DNA from: Spirochaetia bacterium
Lineage (GTDB): Bacteria > Spirochaetota > Spirochaetia > Treponematales > Rectinemataceae
Assembly: GCA_021286925.1 (NCBI GenBank)
Contig: JAJTBL010000040.1
Span: 1-10,339, forward strand
Direction of reading: 5' to 3'
Length of the DNA: 10,339 bases
Positions within the stretch are counted from its first letter, which is position 1; each line of letters begins with the position of its first letter. Below, piece by piece: positions 1 through 6,581 of this stretch. The translations under genes and the position numbers were made by a program. The notes under the pieces are model-generated. The model was not told where the DNA came from. It did no database searches and saw nothing but the letters and a program-made list of their open reading frames with translations.

Positions 1-926
1 GTAAACCAGCGGTAGATGACGCCGGCGGTGAGGCCTGCGGCTTCCAGCACATACATGCCGGGGACGGCTGCGACATTGCAGAAGAGGCGCATCTGGGGGT
101 CGTGGATGGGGCGGTCGGCGTAGCCGATCACATAGGAGCCGGTGCCGGTGTTGGCGACAACGCCGTCCAGGGAGAGCAGGCCCATGCCCAGGGCGGCGCA
201 TTGCTGGTCGCCGCCTGCGGAGATGACGGGGATGCCTGCGGTGAGGCCGGTTTGGGCTGCCACCTCCGGCGAAAGGCTGCCAACCGCCTGGCCGGGGTTG
301 ACGAGGTCGCAGAGGCGGTTTTTTTCGATCCCAACGCGTTCTATCAGCTCATCATCCCAGTCCCTGGTGTCGAGGTTGAAGAGGTTGGTGCGGCTTGCCA
401 GGGAACGGTCGGTGACAAATCGGCCGGTCAGGCTGTGGATGAGGTAGTCCTGGATTCCTATGAGCTTGTAGCTCCGCTGATAGACATCTGGCTGTTCTTC
501 TTTGAGCCACTGCATTTTTATGGCTGAAAAGACTGGCGAGATGGGAAGACCGGTGCGGGCATAGACGAGCTGTTTGTGCTCTGCCATGTCCGTGCAGCGG
601 GAGGCGGTGCGGACATCCTGCCACATGAGGGCGGGAAAGAGCGGCTCGCCCTCTTTGGATACGGCGATGACGGATGAACGCTGGGAGGTCAGGGGGATGG
701 CGGCGATTGCCCGCGAGGCCTGCTGTGCCTGCGCGGCGCTGGCTGTAAGAATTTGGCCGAGCGCCCGGCGCCAGGCGCGGGGGTCCTGCTCTACCCTGCC
801 GTCTGGATAGTACACCGGCGGGTTGTCCACCTGCACCATGCCGATATTGGTTCCTGTGGTGTCAAAGAGCACCCCGCGGATGCTGGTGGTGCCGGTGTCG
901 ATTGCAAGTATGGCGCTGTCTTTCAT
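1..926 (-). CDS. FGGY-family carbohydrate kinase, N-terminal 308 residues (3' end beyond window)
   Basis: Cytoplasmic ATP-dependent sugar kinase of the FGGY (xylulokinase/glycerol kinase/gluconokinase) superfamily. Read from the minus strand, the start is ATG at 926-924, preceded by AAGGG (939-935) at 8 nt; an ATG slightly upstream is out of frame and stops at once. Residues 8-14 (AIDTGTT) are the phosphate-1 loop, residues 81-83 SQR and 101-106 MWQDVR are typical of the first domain, GGDQQ at 238-242 carries the predicted catalytic base Asp240, and NTGTGS at 259-264 is the start of the second nucleotide-binding lobe. Family members have about 480-520 residues, so roughly 180 C-terminal residues lie off the window. 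It is divergent from the DeoR gene and the ABC/ula run. Known FGGY substrates include L-xylulose, xylulose, ribulose and gluconate; which one applies is not readable here. By context it may phosphorylate the imported substrate or L-xylulose/3-keto-L-gulonate. Confidence 0.9.
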   Translation of the reverse strand, partial: MKDSAILAIDTGTTSIRGVLFDTTGTNIGMVQVDNPPVYYPDGRVEQDPRAWRRALGQILTASAAQAQQASRAIAAIPLTSQRSSVIAVSKEGEPLFPALMWQDVRTASRCTDMAEHKQLVYARTGLPISPVFSAIKMQWLKEEQPDVYQRSYKLIGIQDYLIHSLTGRFVTDRSLASRTNLFNLDTRDWDDELIERVGIEKNRLCDLVNPGQAVGSLSPEVAAQTGLTAGIPVISAGGDQQCAALGMGLLSLDGVVANTGTGSYVIGYADRPIHDPQMRLFCNVAAVPGMYVLEAAGLTAGVIYRWF

Positions 927-943
927 TCGTTCATCCCTTGCTC

Positions 944-973
944 ATTATATGAGCGAAAAGTTCATTTTGTAAA
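944..973 (-). promoter_or_regulatory. Candidate sigma-70-type promoter of the kinase gene
   Basis: On the minus strand, TTTACA (973-968) is followed after 18 bp by a perfect TATAAT (949-944). The GTTCATTT element at 960-967 lies wholly inside the spacer, so a bound repressor would block it. The oddity is its closeness to the gene: the -10 ends only 17 nt before the start codon, giving a predicted leader of about 11 nt that starts at the ribosome binding site. Motif match only; no start site is known. Confidence 0.5.
960..967. promoter_or_regulatory. Putative DeoR operator half-element GTTCATTT (kinase promoter)
   Basis: The octamer GTTCATTT sits between the -35 and -10 of the kinase promoter. 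Its exact reverse complement AAATGAAC recurs at 1019-1026 and at 1839-1846, each in a control region next to the DeoR gene. DeoR-family repressors often bind repeated short elements near the genes they control; that this repressor binds this octamer is an inference from repetition and position. Confidence 0.45.
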
Positions 974-976
974 CTA

Positions 977-1005
977 TTTACTTCCAAGAAAAACGGGTAT
1001 ATGAT
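977..1005 (+). promoter_or_regulatory. Candidate promoter of the DeoR-family gene
   Basis: TTTACT (977-982), a 17-bp spacer, then TATGAT (1000-1005) gives a reasonable sigma-70-type promoter, with the predicted start near 1012 and a leader of about 38 nt. The palindrome GTTCAAATGAAC at 1015-1026 falls just after the predicted start, which suggests autorepression. A TTGACA at 1009-1014 looks better as a -35 but has no -10 at the right distance. Confidence 0.42.
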
Positions 1006-1014
1006 TACTTGACA

Positions 1015-1026
1015 GTTCAAATGAAC
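1015..1026. promoter_or_regulatory. Palindromic operator candidate GTTCAAATGAAC
   Basis: Inverted repeat of GTTCA and TGAAC (5-bp arms, 2-bp centre) placed 24 bp before the DeoR start codon and just downstream of its candidate promoter. The right part contains AAATGAAC, the reverse complement of the element at 960-967. Best read as the repressor's autoregulatory operator, by position and repetition; binding is not shown. Confidence 0.5.
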
Positions 1027-1049
1027 AGGATTGTCGAAAAGAGGGTCGT

Positions 1050-1829
1050 ATGGCATCGAATGCGAGCGTATTGCGGCGGCAGGCGCAGATTGTCGAGATT
1101 GTGAACAAGCGGGGCATTATCAGTGTCGAAGAGCTGAGCGAGGCGCTCGAGGTGGCAGCGATTACCATCAGGCGGGATCTGGACAAGCTGGTTACGGCGG
1201 GTTCAGTGCTGCGGCGGCACGGGAGCGCGGTTTCGCTGACGTACCAGAACGGGCTGTCGCCGGAGAAAAAGCTGGTTGAGAAAGATGTCTTATATATGGA
1301 AGAAAAAATGCGGATCGCGCAGAAGGCCTGTTCGCTGATCGGCGATGACGAGATTCTGTTCATGAATTCGGGGTCGACGACGCTGTGTTTTTTGCGGGCG
1401 CTCAAGGATAAGCGGGTCAAGATCATTACTAACAATGCCGCGGCGATTACGGAAAAGTACAGTCCGCTGATTGAATTGCTGGTGCTGGGGGGCGAATACC
1501 GCGAGCAGTCGCAGTCGCTGGTGGGCGAGTTTGCCCTGGATTCGATCCGGAAAATCTACTCGGATCATACGATTCTCGGGACGAATGGGATCAGCCTGGA
1601 AAAGGGGCTTACGACGAGCGTTTTTCAGGAGTGCAGTATCAACGAGGCTATGATCGAGCACACGCACGGCAAGGTTATCGTGCTGGCTGATTCGTCCAAA
1701 ATGGGCAAGATTGCGAACTTTGTGTCTTCGCCGCTTTCCAAGATCGATATTGTCATTACGGACAAGCATTGCCCCGAAGCGTTCAAATCGAGCCTGGAAG
1801 CGCTCGGCATCGAGGTGATTTTGGCATAA
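1050..1829 (+). CDS. DeoR-family transcriptional repressor (UlaR-like role)
   Basis: A 259-residue DeoR/GlpR-type regulator of full family length. The N-terminal winged helix-turn-helix spans about residues 8-62, with the family signature region ISVEELSEALEV...TIRRDLDKL at 24-47. The C-terminal sugar-phosphate sensor domain (about 78-235) shows NSGSTT (106-111), GGEYREQSQSLVG (147-159), GTNGIS..KGLTT (177-189) and ADSSKMGK (213-220), all usual in this family. ATG at 1050 follows GAGGG (1041-1045) by 4 nt. It lies between the kinase and the transporter/ula run, divergent from one and leading into the other, so it most likely controls both. DeoR proteins usually respond to a phosphorylated pathway intermediate; E. 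coli UlaR responds to L-ascorbate-6-phosphate, and the same effector is plausible here. The family call is secure; the effector and orthology with UlaR are inferred. Confidence 0.93.
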   Translation: MASNASVLRRQAQIVEIVNKRGIISVEELSEALEVAAITIRRDLDKLVTAGSVLRRHGSAVSLTYQNGLSPEKKLVEKDVLYMEEKMRIAQKACSLIGDDEILFMNSGSTTLCFLRALKDKRVKIITNNAAAITEKYSPLIELLVLGGEYREQSQSLVGEFALDSIRKIYSDHTILGTNGISLEKGLTTSVFQECSINEAMIEHTHGKVIVLADSSKMGKIANFVSSPLSKIDIVITDKHCPEAFKSSLEALGIEVILA

Positions 1830-1858
1830 TGTTCGATTAAATGAACATATTGTGTTCA
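1830..1858. promoter_or_regulatory. Overlapping inverted repeats, putative operator array
   Basis: Starting right after the DeoR stop codon, TGTTC (1830-1834) faces GAACA (1843-1847) across 8 bp, and TGAACA (1842-1847) faces TGTTCA (1853-1858) across 5 bp, so the middle half-site is shared. AAATGAAC (1839-1846) repeats the element at 960-967 and 1019-1026. A further TGAAC lies at 1904-1908 inside the spacer of the transporter promoter. The arrangement suggests several repressor subunits, possibly with looping or cooperative binding. The weak A/T-rich stems make a terminator unlikely. Confidence 0.45.
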
Positions 1859-1895
1859 AAATGTTAAAAATTCATTCAAAAATAAAAAATAATGC

Positions 1896-1924
1896 TTGCC
1901 AACTGAACAATCATGGTTTAGAAT
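1896..1924 (+). promoter_or_regulatory. Probable main promoter of the transporter-ula run
   Basis: TTGCCA (1896-1901), 17-bp spacer, TAGAAT (1919-1924): close to the sigma-70 consensus with ideal spacing. The predicted start near 1931 leaves a leader of about 70 nt before the binding-protein gene at 2000. A TGAAC half-site (1904-1908) lies in the spacer, and the operator array sits 38 bp upstream of the -35. This is the best promoter visible on the plus strand of the window. Confidence 0.6.
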
Positions 1925-1999
1925 CTGATTGAATTAGATCGGATGGAGTGAATTGTGATCTTTTCGCCCCGCCGAATCAAACGTTCAGGAGGCTATCAG

Positions 2000-2953
2000 A
2001 TGAAGAAAGCAAGTATTCTTGCGGCGATTCTCGGCATTCTCCTTGTCGCGTCTTTGGGCGCGCAGGCGGCCGAGACCTTCAAGATCGCGTACATTCCGAC
2101 CAGTATTGGCCAGCCGAACACCAACGCCTGGCTGGAAGGCATGATGCGCGTGTTCAGAAAGTATCCGAATTTCAAGGTGCAGTCCTTTGACCCGCAGTTG
2201 AAGGCGGAGCTCCAGGTTTCCTATATGGATGACGCGATCAACCAGAAGTTCAACGCGATTGTCCTGCAGGCTGTCGACGCGGCGGCGCTTTCCGCTTCGG
2301 TCAAGGCTGCGGAATCCAAGGGTATCATTGTCATCACGGTCAACCTCGCCACCATCCAGCCCCATACCGCCAGTGTTCAGATGGCTGATATTTCAGCCGG
2401 TTACGCGGTCGGCAAGGAAATGGGAAAACAGCTGGGCGGAAAGGGCAATGTCGCCATTATCCAGTCTCCTCCGGGAGCCCTCCTCGGTGTCAACCGCGAA
2501 AAGGGATTCCGCCAGGCTATCGCCGAGCTCTATCCGAACATCAAGATTGTCGGAGCCCAGAGTGCGGAAGGCTGGAAGAAAGAAATCGCTATCACGATCA
2601 TGAACTCCTTCCTCCAGTCGAACAAACAGCTGGACGGTGTGTTCGCGGTCAACGACAACATGGCTGAAGGCGCAATGATCGCGGCCGAAGCTGCCGGAAG
2701 ACTCAAGGAAATCAAGATTTGGGGCGCCAACGGCCAGAAATCCACGCTCGAGCTGATCGAACAGGGCAAGATTGCCGGCACCGCCTATAACAACTGCTTT
2801 GCTCAGGGCACCCTGATCGCCAACATGCTCTACGATCGCCTGACCAAGCACCTCGGTCCGGCGAAAACCGCTCAGACTGAAGTCATCCAGATTCCGCCCT
2901 TCGCCGCTACATTCGAAACGGTCAAACAAATCCCGCCAGAGGATCGCTGGTAA
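2000..2953 (+). CDS. Periplasmic sugar-binding protein of a ribose-type ABC transporter
   Basis: A 317-residue type-1 periplasmic binding protein (RbsB-like class), the extracytoplasmic receptor of the importer encoded downstream. Residues 1-23 form a signal peptide: MKK, a hydrophobic stretch and AQA before AET, predicting cleavage after Ala23. There is no lipobox Cys, so the mature protein should be soluble in a periplasm. The fold pattern is clear: FKIAYIPTS (27-35) as strand 1, FNAIVLQAVD (84-93), GIIVITVN (108-115), GNVAIIQS (149-156) and DGVFAVNDNMAEGA (212-225), the last being the usual hinge/ligand region. ATG at 2000 is chosen because AGGAGG (1987-1992) precedes it by 7 nt and the signal peptide begins there; a GTG at 1955 is rejected. 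Codons favour AAC, ATC and GCC more than the downstream genes, which suits a highly expressed protein. The ligand cannot be read; L-ascorbate or a related sugar acid is inferred from context. Confidence 0.93.
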   Translation: MKKASILAAILGILLVASLGAQAAETFKIAYIPTSIGQPNTNAWLEGMMRVFRKYPNFKVQSFDPQLKAELQVSYMDDAINQKFNAIVLQAVDAAALSASVKAAESKGIIVITVNLATIQPHTASVQMADISAGYAVGKEMGKQLGGKGNVAIIQSPPGALLGVNREKGFRQAIAELYPNIKIVGAQSAEGWKKEIAITIMNSFLQSNKQLDGVFAVNDNMAEGAMIAAEAAGRLKEIKIWGANGQKSTLELIEQGKIAGTAYNNCFAQGTLIANMLYDRLTKHLGPAKTAQTEVIQIPPFAATFETVKQIPPEDRW

Positions 2954-2973
2954 GATTCAAAAATCCAGATTGG

Positions 2974-3009
2974 TGGCAGATGCAGGATGCCTGCTTCTGC
3001 CATTTTTTT
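2974..3009 (+). terminator. Terminator-like hairpin with U-tract between binding protein and permease
   Basis: TGGCAGA (2974-2980) and GCAGG (2982-2986) pair with CCTGC (2990-2994) and TCTGCCA (2996-3002) around a 3-nt loop, with a single T-T mismatch, followed by seven T residues (3003-3009). This has the form of an intrinsic terminator. As the next gene starts at 3026 with no visible new promoter, it is probably a partial terminator or 3'-end stabiliser. Such elements are known after binding-protein genes (e.g. malE-malF in E. coli, by RNA structure) and raise receptor levels above those of the membrane parts. Confidence 0.8.
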
Positions 3010-3014
3010 CATCC

Positions 3015-3019
3015 GGAGG
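3015..3019 (+). promoter_or_regulatory. Ribosome binding site that fixes a GTG start for permease 1
   Basis: GGAGG at 3015-3019 lies 6 nt before GTG (3026-3028). The only in-frame ATG upstream (2987) is the loop of the terminator hairpin and has no ribosome binding site, so GTG is the likely start. Confidence 0.75.
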
Positions 3020-3025
3020 TTCCCT

Positions 3026-4039
3026 GTGTCTAGTCAAGCTGTCAGACGTCTGATTCTGATCGGCCTCATGATTGCCATAGCCGGGCTCATTACCAGCATC
3101 AACCCGGTGTTTCTGACCTTGGGCAATCTGCAGAAGCTTTTCCAGGAAGCGGCGCAGGTTGGCATTATCGCGGTCGGTTTTACGCTGGTCATGATTACGG
3201 CGGGTATCGATATGTCCATCGGCGGTATTGTCGCGATAACCGCCATGGTGAGCATCAACATTCTTTCCTATACGAAGATTCCCGTTCCGGTCTTTGTCCC
3301 CCTGCTTTTATTGGTGGGCGCTTTTGTCGGTTTTATCAACGGGTATCTGATCACGAAGTTCAAACTGCCGGAATTTATCGTCACCCTCGCGGTGCGAAGT
3401 GTTCTCAGCGGCCTTGCTTTGGTTATCGCGGTGAAGGATTCGCTGGGTTTTGTTCAAAATGTGTATATCCAAAACGACCAGTATCTGTGGTTTGGAACGC
3501 AGACTTTCGGTTCGATTTACCGGACAACAATCGCCTTTGTGATTCTGGGTGTCGCGACGCAGTTGTTTATCAAGAACACACGGGCTGGCACGAATATTTA
3601 CGCGGCGGGTGCGAATCCTGTCGCGGCCAAGCTTTCCGGCGTCAATACGGAGCGCACGGTCCTGGGGGTGTATGTCTTTTCGGGGATTTGCGCGTCCATG
3701 GCGGCGATTTTCATTTCCAGCCGCATGATGACGGCCATGCCGGAACTGGGTATTGGTTCCGAGATGGATGTCATCGCCTCGGTGGTTATCGGCGGGACGC
3801 CGTTTACGGGCGGTGTCGGCGATATCTGGGGCACGATGCTCGGCTCGCTGTTTCTGGCGCTGATCAAGAACGGCATTCTGAAAACGGGGATTTCACCTTG
3901 GTACCAGCCGATCGCCATCGGCGGCATCATCGTTGTCACGGTTATTGTGGATGTCTGGCAGAAGAAGGCGCATGAGAAGCTGACTGCCAGAGCTAAGCTC
4001 AGAAAACTGGACGCCGAAGCCAGAAAGTCCGCGGCATAA
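3026..4039 (+). CDS. ABC transporter permease 1, ribose/sugar type (BPD_transp_2 family)
   Basis: Inner-membrane permease of 337 residues from the GTG start. It is hydrophobic throughout, with about 8-10 membrane segments beginning at residue 8. Family marks include TAGIDMSIGGIVAI (58-71), the GFINGYLITKFKLPEFIVTLA stretch (about 102-122), and GANPVAAKLSGV (195-206), the cytoplasmic coupling region that contacts the ATPase. VIASVVIGGTPFTGGVGDIWGT (249-270 region) is also typical of RbsC-like permeases. The C-terminal tail (about 313-337) is charged and Lys/Arg-rich. It follows the binding protein across a terminator-like hairpin and is 12 nt ahead of the ATPase gene, whose ribosome binding site lies in that gap. 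The second permease after the ATPase is a different sequence, so the channel is likely a heterodimer. Confidence 0.93.
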   Translation: MSSQAVRRLILIGLMIAIAGLITSINPVFLTLGNLQKLFQEAAQVGIIAVGFTLVMITAGIDMSIGGIVAITAMVSINILSYTKIPVPVFVPLLLLVGAFVGFINGYLITKFKLPEFIVTLAVRSVLSGLALVIAVKDSLGFVQNVYIQNDQYLWFGTQTFGSIYRTTIAFVILGVATQLFIKNTRAGTNIYAAGANPVAAKLSGVNTERTVLGVYVFSGICASMAAIFISSRMMTAMPELGIGSEMDVIASVVIGGTPFTGGVGDIWGTMLGSLFLALIKNGILKTGISPWYQPIAIGGIIVVTVIVDVWQKKAHEKLTARAKLRKLDAEARKSAA

Positions 4040-4051
4040 AAGGAGGAAGTC

Positions 4052-5578
4052 ATGACTACACAAACAAATACGAATGATGACCTTCTTGTGTGCAAGCAGA
4101 TTGTCAAGTCCTACAACGGACCGCTGGTTTTGGACAGGGTGGATTTTTCTGTCAAGCGGGGCGAAGTTCACGCGCTGGTTGGCGAAAACGGCGCGGGCAA
4201 ATCGACGATCATCAAGGTCATTACCGGGGCGACTAACCGCAACTCGGGCGACATGATGTTTGACGGCCAGGTGATTCCGCTGAACCACAGCAGGAATAAT
4301 GCGCAGGATCTGGGTATCGGGGTTATTTTCCAGGAATTGAGCCTGATTCCCGGCATGACGGTGGCGCAGAATATTTTTCTGACCAAGGAGCCGTTCTTTC
4401 CGGGGACCCGGTTTATCAATCACCGGCTGATGAACCGAAACGCGCAGGAGCTGATCGACCGGTACCAGTTCCCGCTCAAGGCGACGGATGTCATCGACAA
4501 GCTCAGCATTGCCCAGCGGCAGTTGGTGGAGATTCTGAAGGCGATGTCCATGAACGCCAAGTTGATGATCATGGACGAGCCGACCAGCTCCCTGACCAAA
4601 ACCGAAGTGGCGATGCTGTTCGAGATTATCCGCAAGCTGAAGTCGGACGGCATCAGCGTTCTGTATATTTCGCATCGAATGGAAGAAATTTACGCGCTCG
4701 CGGACCGGGTGACGGTGCTCAGGGACGGCAAGCTGGTGGCGGTGCTGGAAAAGGAGCAGATCAGTCCGGCGGAAATCATTCGTCTGATGATCGGCCACAA
4801 GCTGGAAGAAAACGCGCTGTCGCACAAGCTGGAGCCGAAGGATGGCGAGGTTGTCCTCGAGGTGAAGGATCTGACGTCGGTCGGCAAGTTCGAGAAGGTT
4901 TCCTTCAAACTGCACGAAGGCGAAATTCTGGGGCTGGGCGGGCTGGTCGGTTCCGGGCGAACCGAGGTGGTGCGCGCGATTTACGGCATCGATCCGATTG
5001 ACGAGGGCAGTATCACCTACCTGGGCAAGCCGTACAAGCCGAGTGTTTTGCGGTCGATCAAGTCGGGCATCGGGTTTATTCCCGAGGAGCGGCGGCTTCA
5101 GGGTATTCTGGCGACGCTTTCCATTACGCACAACATTGGAATCACCAATCTGGACCGCCTGGCGCCGAAATTCGTCTTGAATCTGAAAAAGGAAGGCGAA
5201 TTTTCCCGCGAGGGTATCAAGCTGGTGAATGTCAAACCGCCGGTGCCTGAGCAGTTGGTGGGCAATCTGTCCGGCGGCAATCAGCAGAAGGTTGTTCTGG
5301 CCAAGTGGCTGATCCGGAATCTGAAGCTGGTCATCATCGACGAGCCGACGGTTGGTATCGATATTGGGGCCAAGGACGAAATCTACACGCATATCAAGAA
5401 TCTGGCGAGCCAGGGGGTGTCTATTCTGCTGGTATCTTCGGATTTGCCGGAGCTGACCCGGCTTTCGGATCGAATCATCGTGCTGCGCAAGGGCAGGGTG
5501 TTTACCGAGTTCAAGGATTGTGTGGTTACGAGCGAAAAAATCCTGCGCGCCGCATCCGGCATTCTTGAGGAGGCCTGA
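4052..5578 (+). CDS. Sugar ABC transporter ATP-binding protein, two-domain (RbsA/MglA type)
   Basis: A 508-residue fused ATPase with two nucleotide-binding domains that powers the two flanking permeases. Domain 1: Walker A GENGAGKST (44-52), divergent signature LSIAQRQ (151-157), Walker B LMIMDEP (171-177) and H-loop His208. Domain 2: a degenerate P-loop GLVGSGRTE (297-305) without the Lys, a full LSGGNQQ signature (406-412), Walker B LVIIDEP (426-432) and no H-loop His (SSDLPEL). This asymmetry, with one competent ATP site, is normal for carbohydrate-uptake class 2 importers. Length is the family's usual one. ATG at 4052 follows AGGAGG by a short gap. The stop codon ends 1 nt before the start codon of permease 2, and the ribosome binding site of that gene (GAGGAGG, 5567-5573) lies inside this gene's last codons, pointing to translational coupling. 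Confidence 0.96.
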   Translation: MTTQTNTNDDLLVCKQIVKSYNGPLVLDRVDFSVKRGEVHALVGENGAGKSTIIKVITGATNRNSGDMMFDGQVIPLNHSRNNAQDLGIGVIFQELSLIPGMTVAQNIFLTKEPFFPGTRFINHRLMNRNAQELIDRYQFPLKATDVIDKLSIAQRQLVEILKAMSMNAKLMIMDEPTSSLTKTEVAMLFEIIRKLKSDGISVLYISHRMEEIYALADRVTVLRDGKLVAVLEKEQISPAEIIRLMIGHKLEENALSHKLEPKDGEVVLEVKDLTSVGKFEKVSFKLHEGEILGLGGLVGSGRTEVVRAIYGIDPIDEGSITYLGKPYKPSVLRSIKSGIGFIPEERRLQGILATLSITHNIGITNLDRLAPKFVLNLKKEGEFSREGIKLVNVKPPVPEQLVGNLSGGNQQKVVLAKWLIRNLKLVIIDEPTVGIDIGAKDEIYTHIKNLASQGVSILLVSSDLPELTRLSDRIIVLRKGRVFTEFKDCVVTSEKILRAASGILEEA

Positions 5579-5579
5579 C

Positions 5580-6560
5580 ATGAAAAAGCTGAAAATTACC
5601 AACGAAATCAGGCTGGGGATGGTTCTGGTCGGGCTGATGGCGGTGCTGTCCGTCATTTCGCCGCGATTTTTGAGCCTTTCCAATCTGTCGAATGTCATCT
5701 GGTCCATTTGTATCATCGGCATTCTGGCTTCGGGTGCTATCTATCCGCGGATCACGGGCGGTATCGACTTGTCGCTTGGCTCGATGGCGGCGCTGACGGG
5801 CATCATTGTGGATATGTTCATGAACAAAATGGGCGTCAACTGGATTCCGGCGATTCTGCTGACCATGGTGATCGGCGGGCTTATCGGGCTTTTCAATGGG
5901 TTTATCGTGGCGAAGATCAAGGTTCCGGCCTTTGTCGTGACGATGGCGGCCAAGACGTATCTGTACGGGGTGGCGCTGGTGGTTTCCGAAGGGGCCATGC
6001 TGGCGATCATGAAGCCGGCGCCGTTCATCTCCATCGGCAGTGATAAGCTGCTGGGGCTTCCGATTCCGATTTACATCATGCTGACGCTGGTGGTTATCAG
6101 CCAGTTTGTGCTGAAGCGCACCAGTTTCGGCAGGCAGGATCTGGCGGTCGGGCCGAATGAAGTCGCGGCCAAGCTTTCGGGTGTGGATCCGGATCGGGTC
6201 CGGCTGATTTCCTATACGATTTCCGGGGTTACGTCCGCGATTGGGGGTGTGGTGCTGGCTTCGCTGACCCGGCAGACCTTCGCCGCGGCGGCATCGGGCA
6301 TCGAGCTGGATGTCATGACGGCGCTGGTTATCGGCGGGACGAGCGCAGTGGGCGGCAGGGGTTCGGTTGTCGGCGCGCTGTTGGGCGCGATCATGGTGGC
6401 GTTTATCGTCAACGGGCTGAATTTGCTGAACGTTCCGGCGCCGTATCATCCGATTGTCACCGGCACGGTCATCATTCTGGCCTTGCTGTTGAATGAGGGA
6501 TATCTGGTACCGAAAAAAATGACTGGCGGCGTGAAAAATCAGAAACAGGCCGCGGCGTAA
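5580..6560 (+). CDS. ABC transporter permease 2, ribose/sugar type (BPD_transp_2 family)
   Basis: Second inner-membrane permease, 326 residues. Multiple hydrophobic segments start at residue 11; family marks are TGGIDLSLGSMAALTG (59-74), GLFNGFIVAKIKVPAFVVTMA (103-123 region), AVGPNEVAAKLSGV (189-202, the ATPase-coupling loop) and ALVIGGTSAVGGRGSVVGA (248-266). It aligns by motif with permease 1 but differs at most positions, in line with an old duplication and a heterodimeric channel. ATG at 5580 is chosen for GAGGAGG at 5567-5573, 6 nt upstream; a GTG at 5520 would put 20 non-family residues inside the ATPase gene. The C-terminus is short and basic. ulaG follows after 21 nt that hold its own GAGGAGG site. 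Confidence 0.93.
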   Translation: MKKLKITNEIRLGMVLVGLMAVLSVISPRFLSLSNLSNVIWSICIIGILASGAIYPRITGGIDLSLGSMAALTGIIVDMFMNKMGVNWIPAILLTMVIGGLIGLFNGFIVAKIKVPAFVVTMAAKTYLYGVALVVSEGAMLAIMKPAPFISIGSDKLLGLPIPIYIMLTLVVISQFVLKRTSFGRQDLAVGPNEVAAKLSGVDPDRVRLISYTISGVTSAIGGVVLASLTRQTFAAAASGIELDVMTALVIGGTSAVGGRGSVVGALLGAIMVAFIVNGLNLLNVPAPYHPIVTGTVIILALLLNEGYLVPKKMTGGVKNQKQAAA

Positions 6561-6581
6561 CACAGGACTGAGGAGGAATAC

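Noticed and set aside
102..527. Plus-strand frame of 141 residues opposite the kinase
   Set aside because: The minus strand encodes a continuous FGGY kinase with phosphate loop and catalytic motif; the plus frame is its shadow.
1009..1014. TTGACA as a -35 for the DeoR gene
   Set aside because: A perfect -35 hexamer, but 17 bp on is TGTCGA, which is a poor -10; TTTACT/TATGAT just upstream fits better.
1830..1847. Inverted repeat after the DeoR stop as a terminator
   Set aside because: Only a 5-bp AT-rich stem with an 8-nt loop and no T-run; position and shared octamer fit an operator better.
1955..1999. GTG start that would lengthen the binding protein by 15 residues
   Set aside because: It would put charged residues ahead of the signal peptide; ATG 2000 has AGGAGG at 7 nt and begins a normal signal peptide.
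3893..5722. 609-residue open frame on the minus strand across the ATPase gene
   Set aside because: It lies antisense to a clear RbsA-type ATPase with all motifs intact. Its translation is rich in His, Arg, Gln and Asn with no domain pattern, as expected from the codon bias of the real gene.
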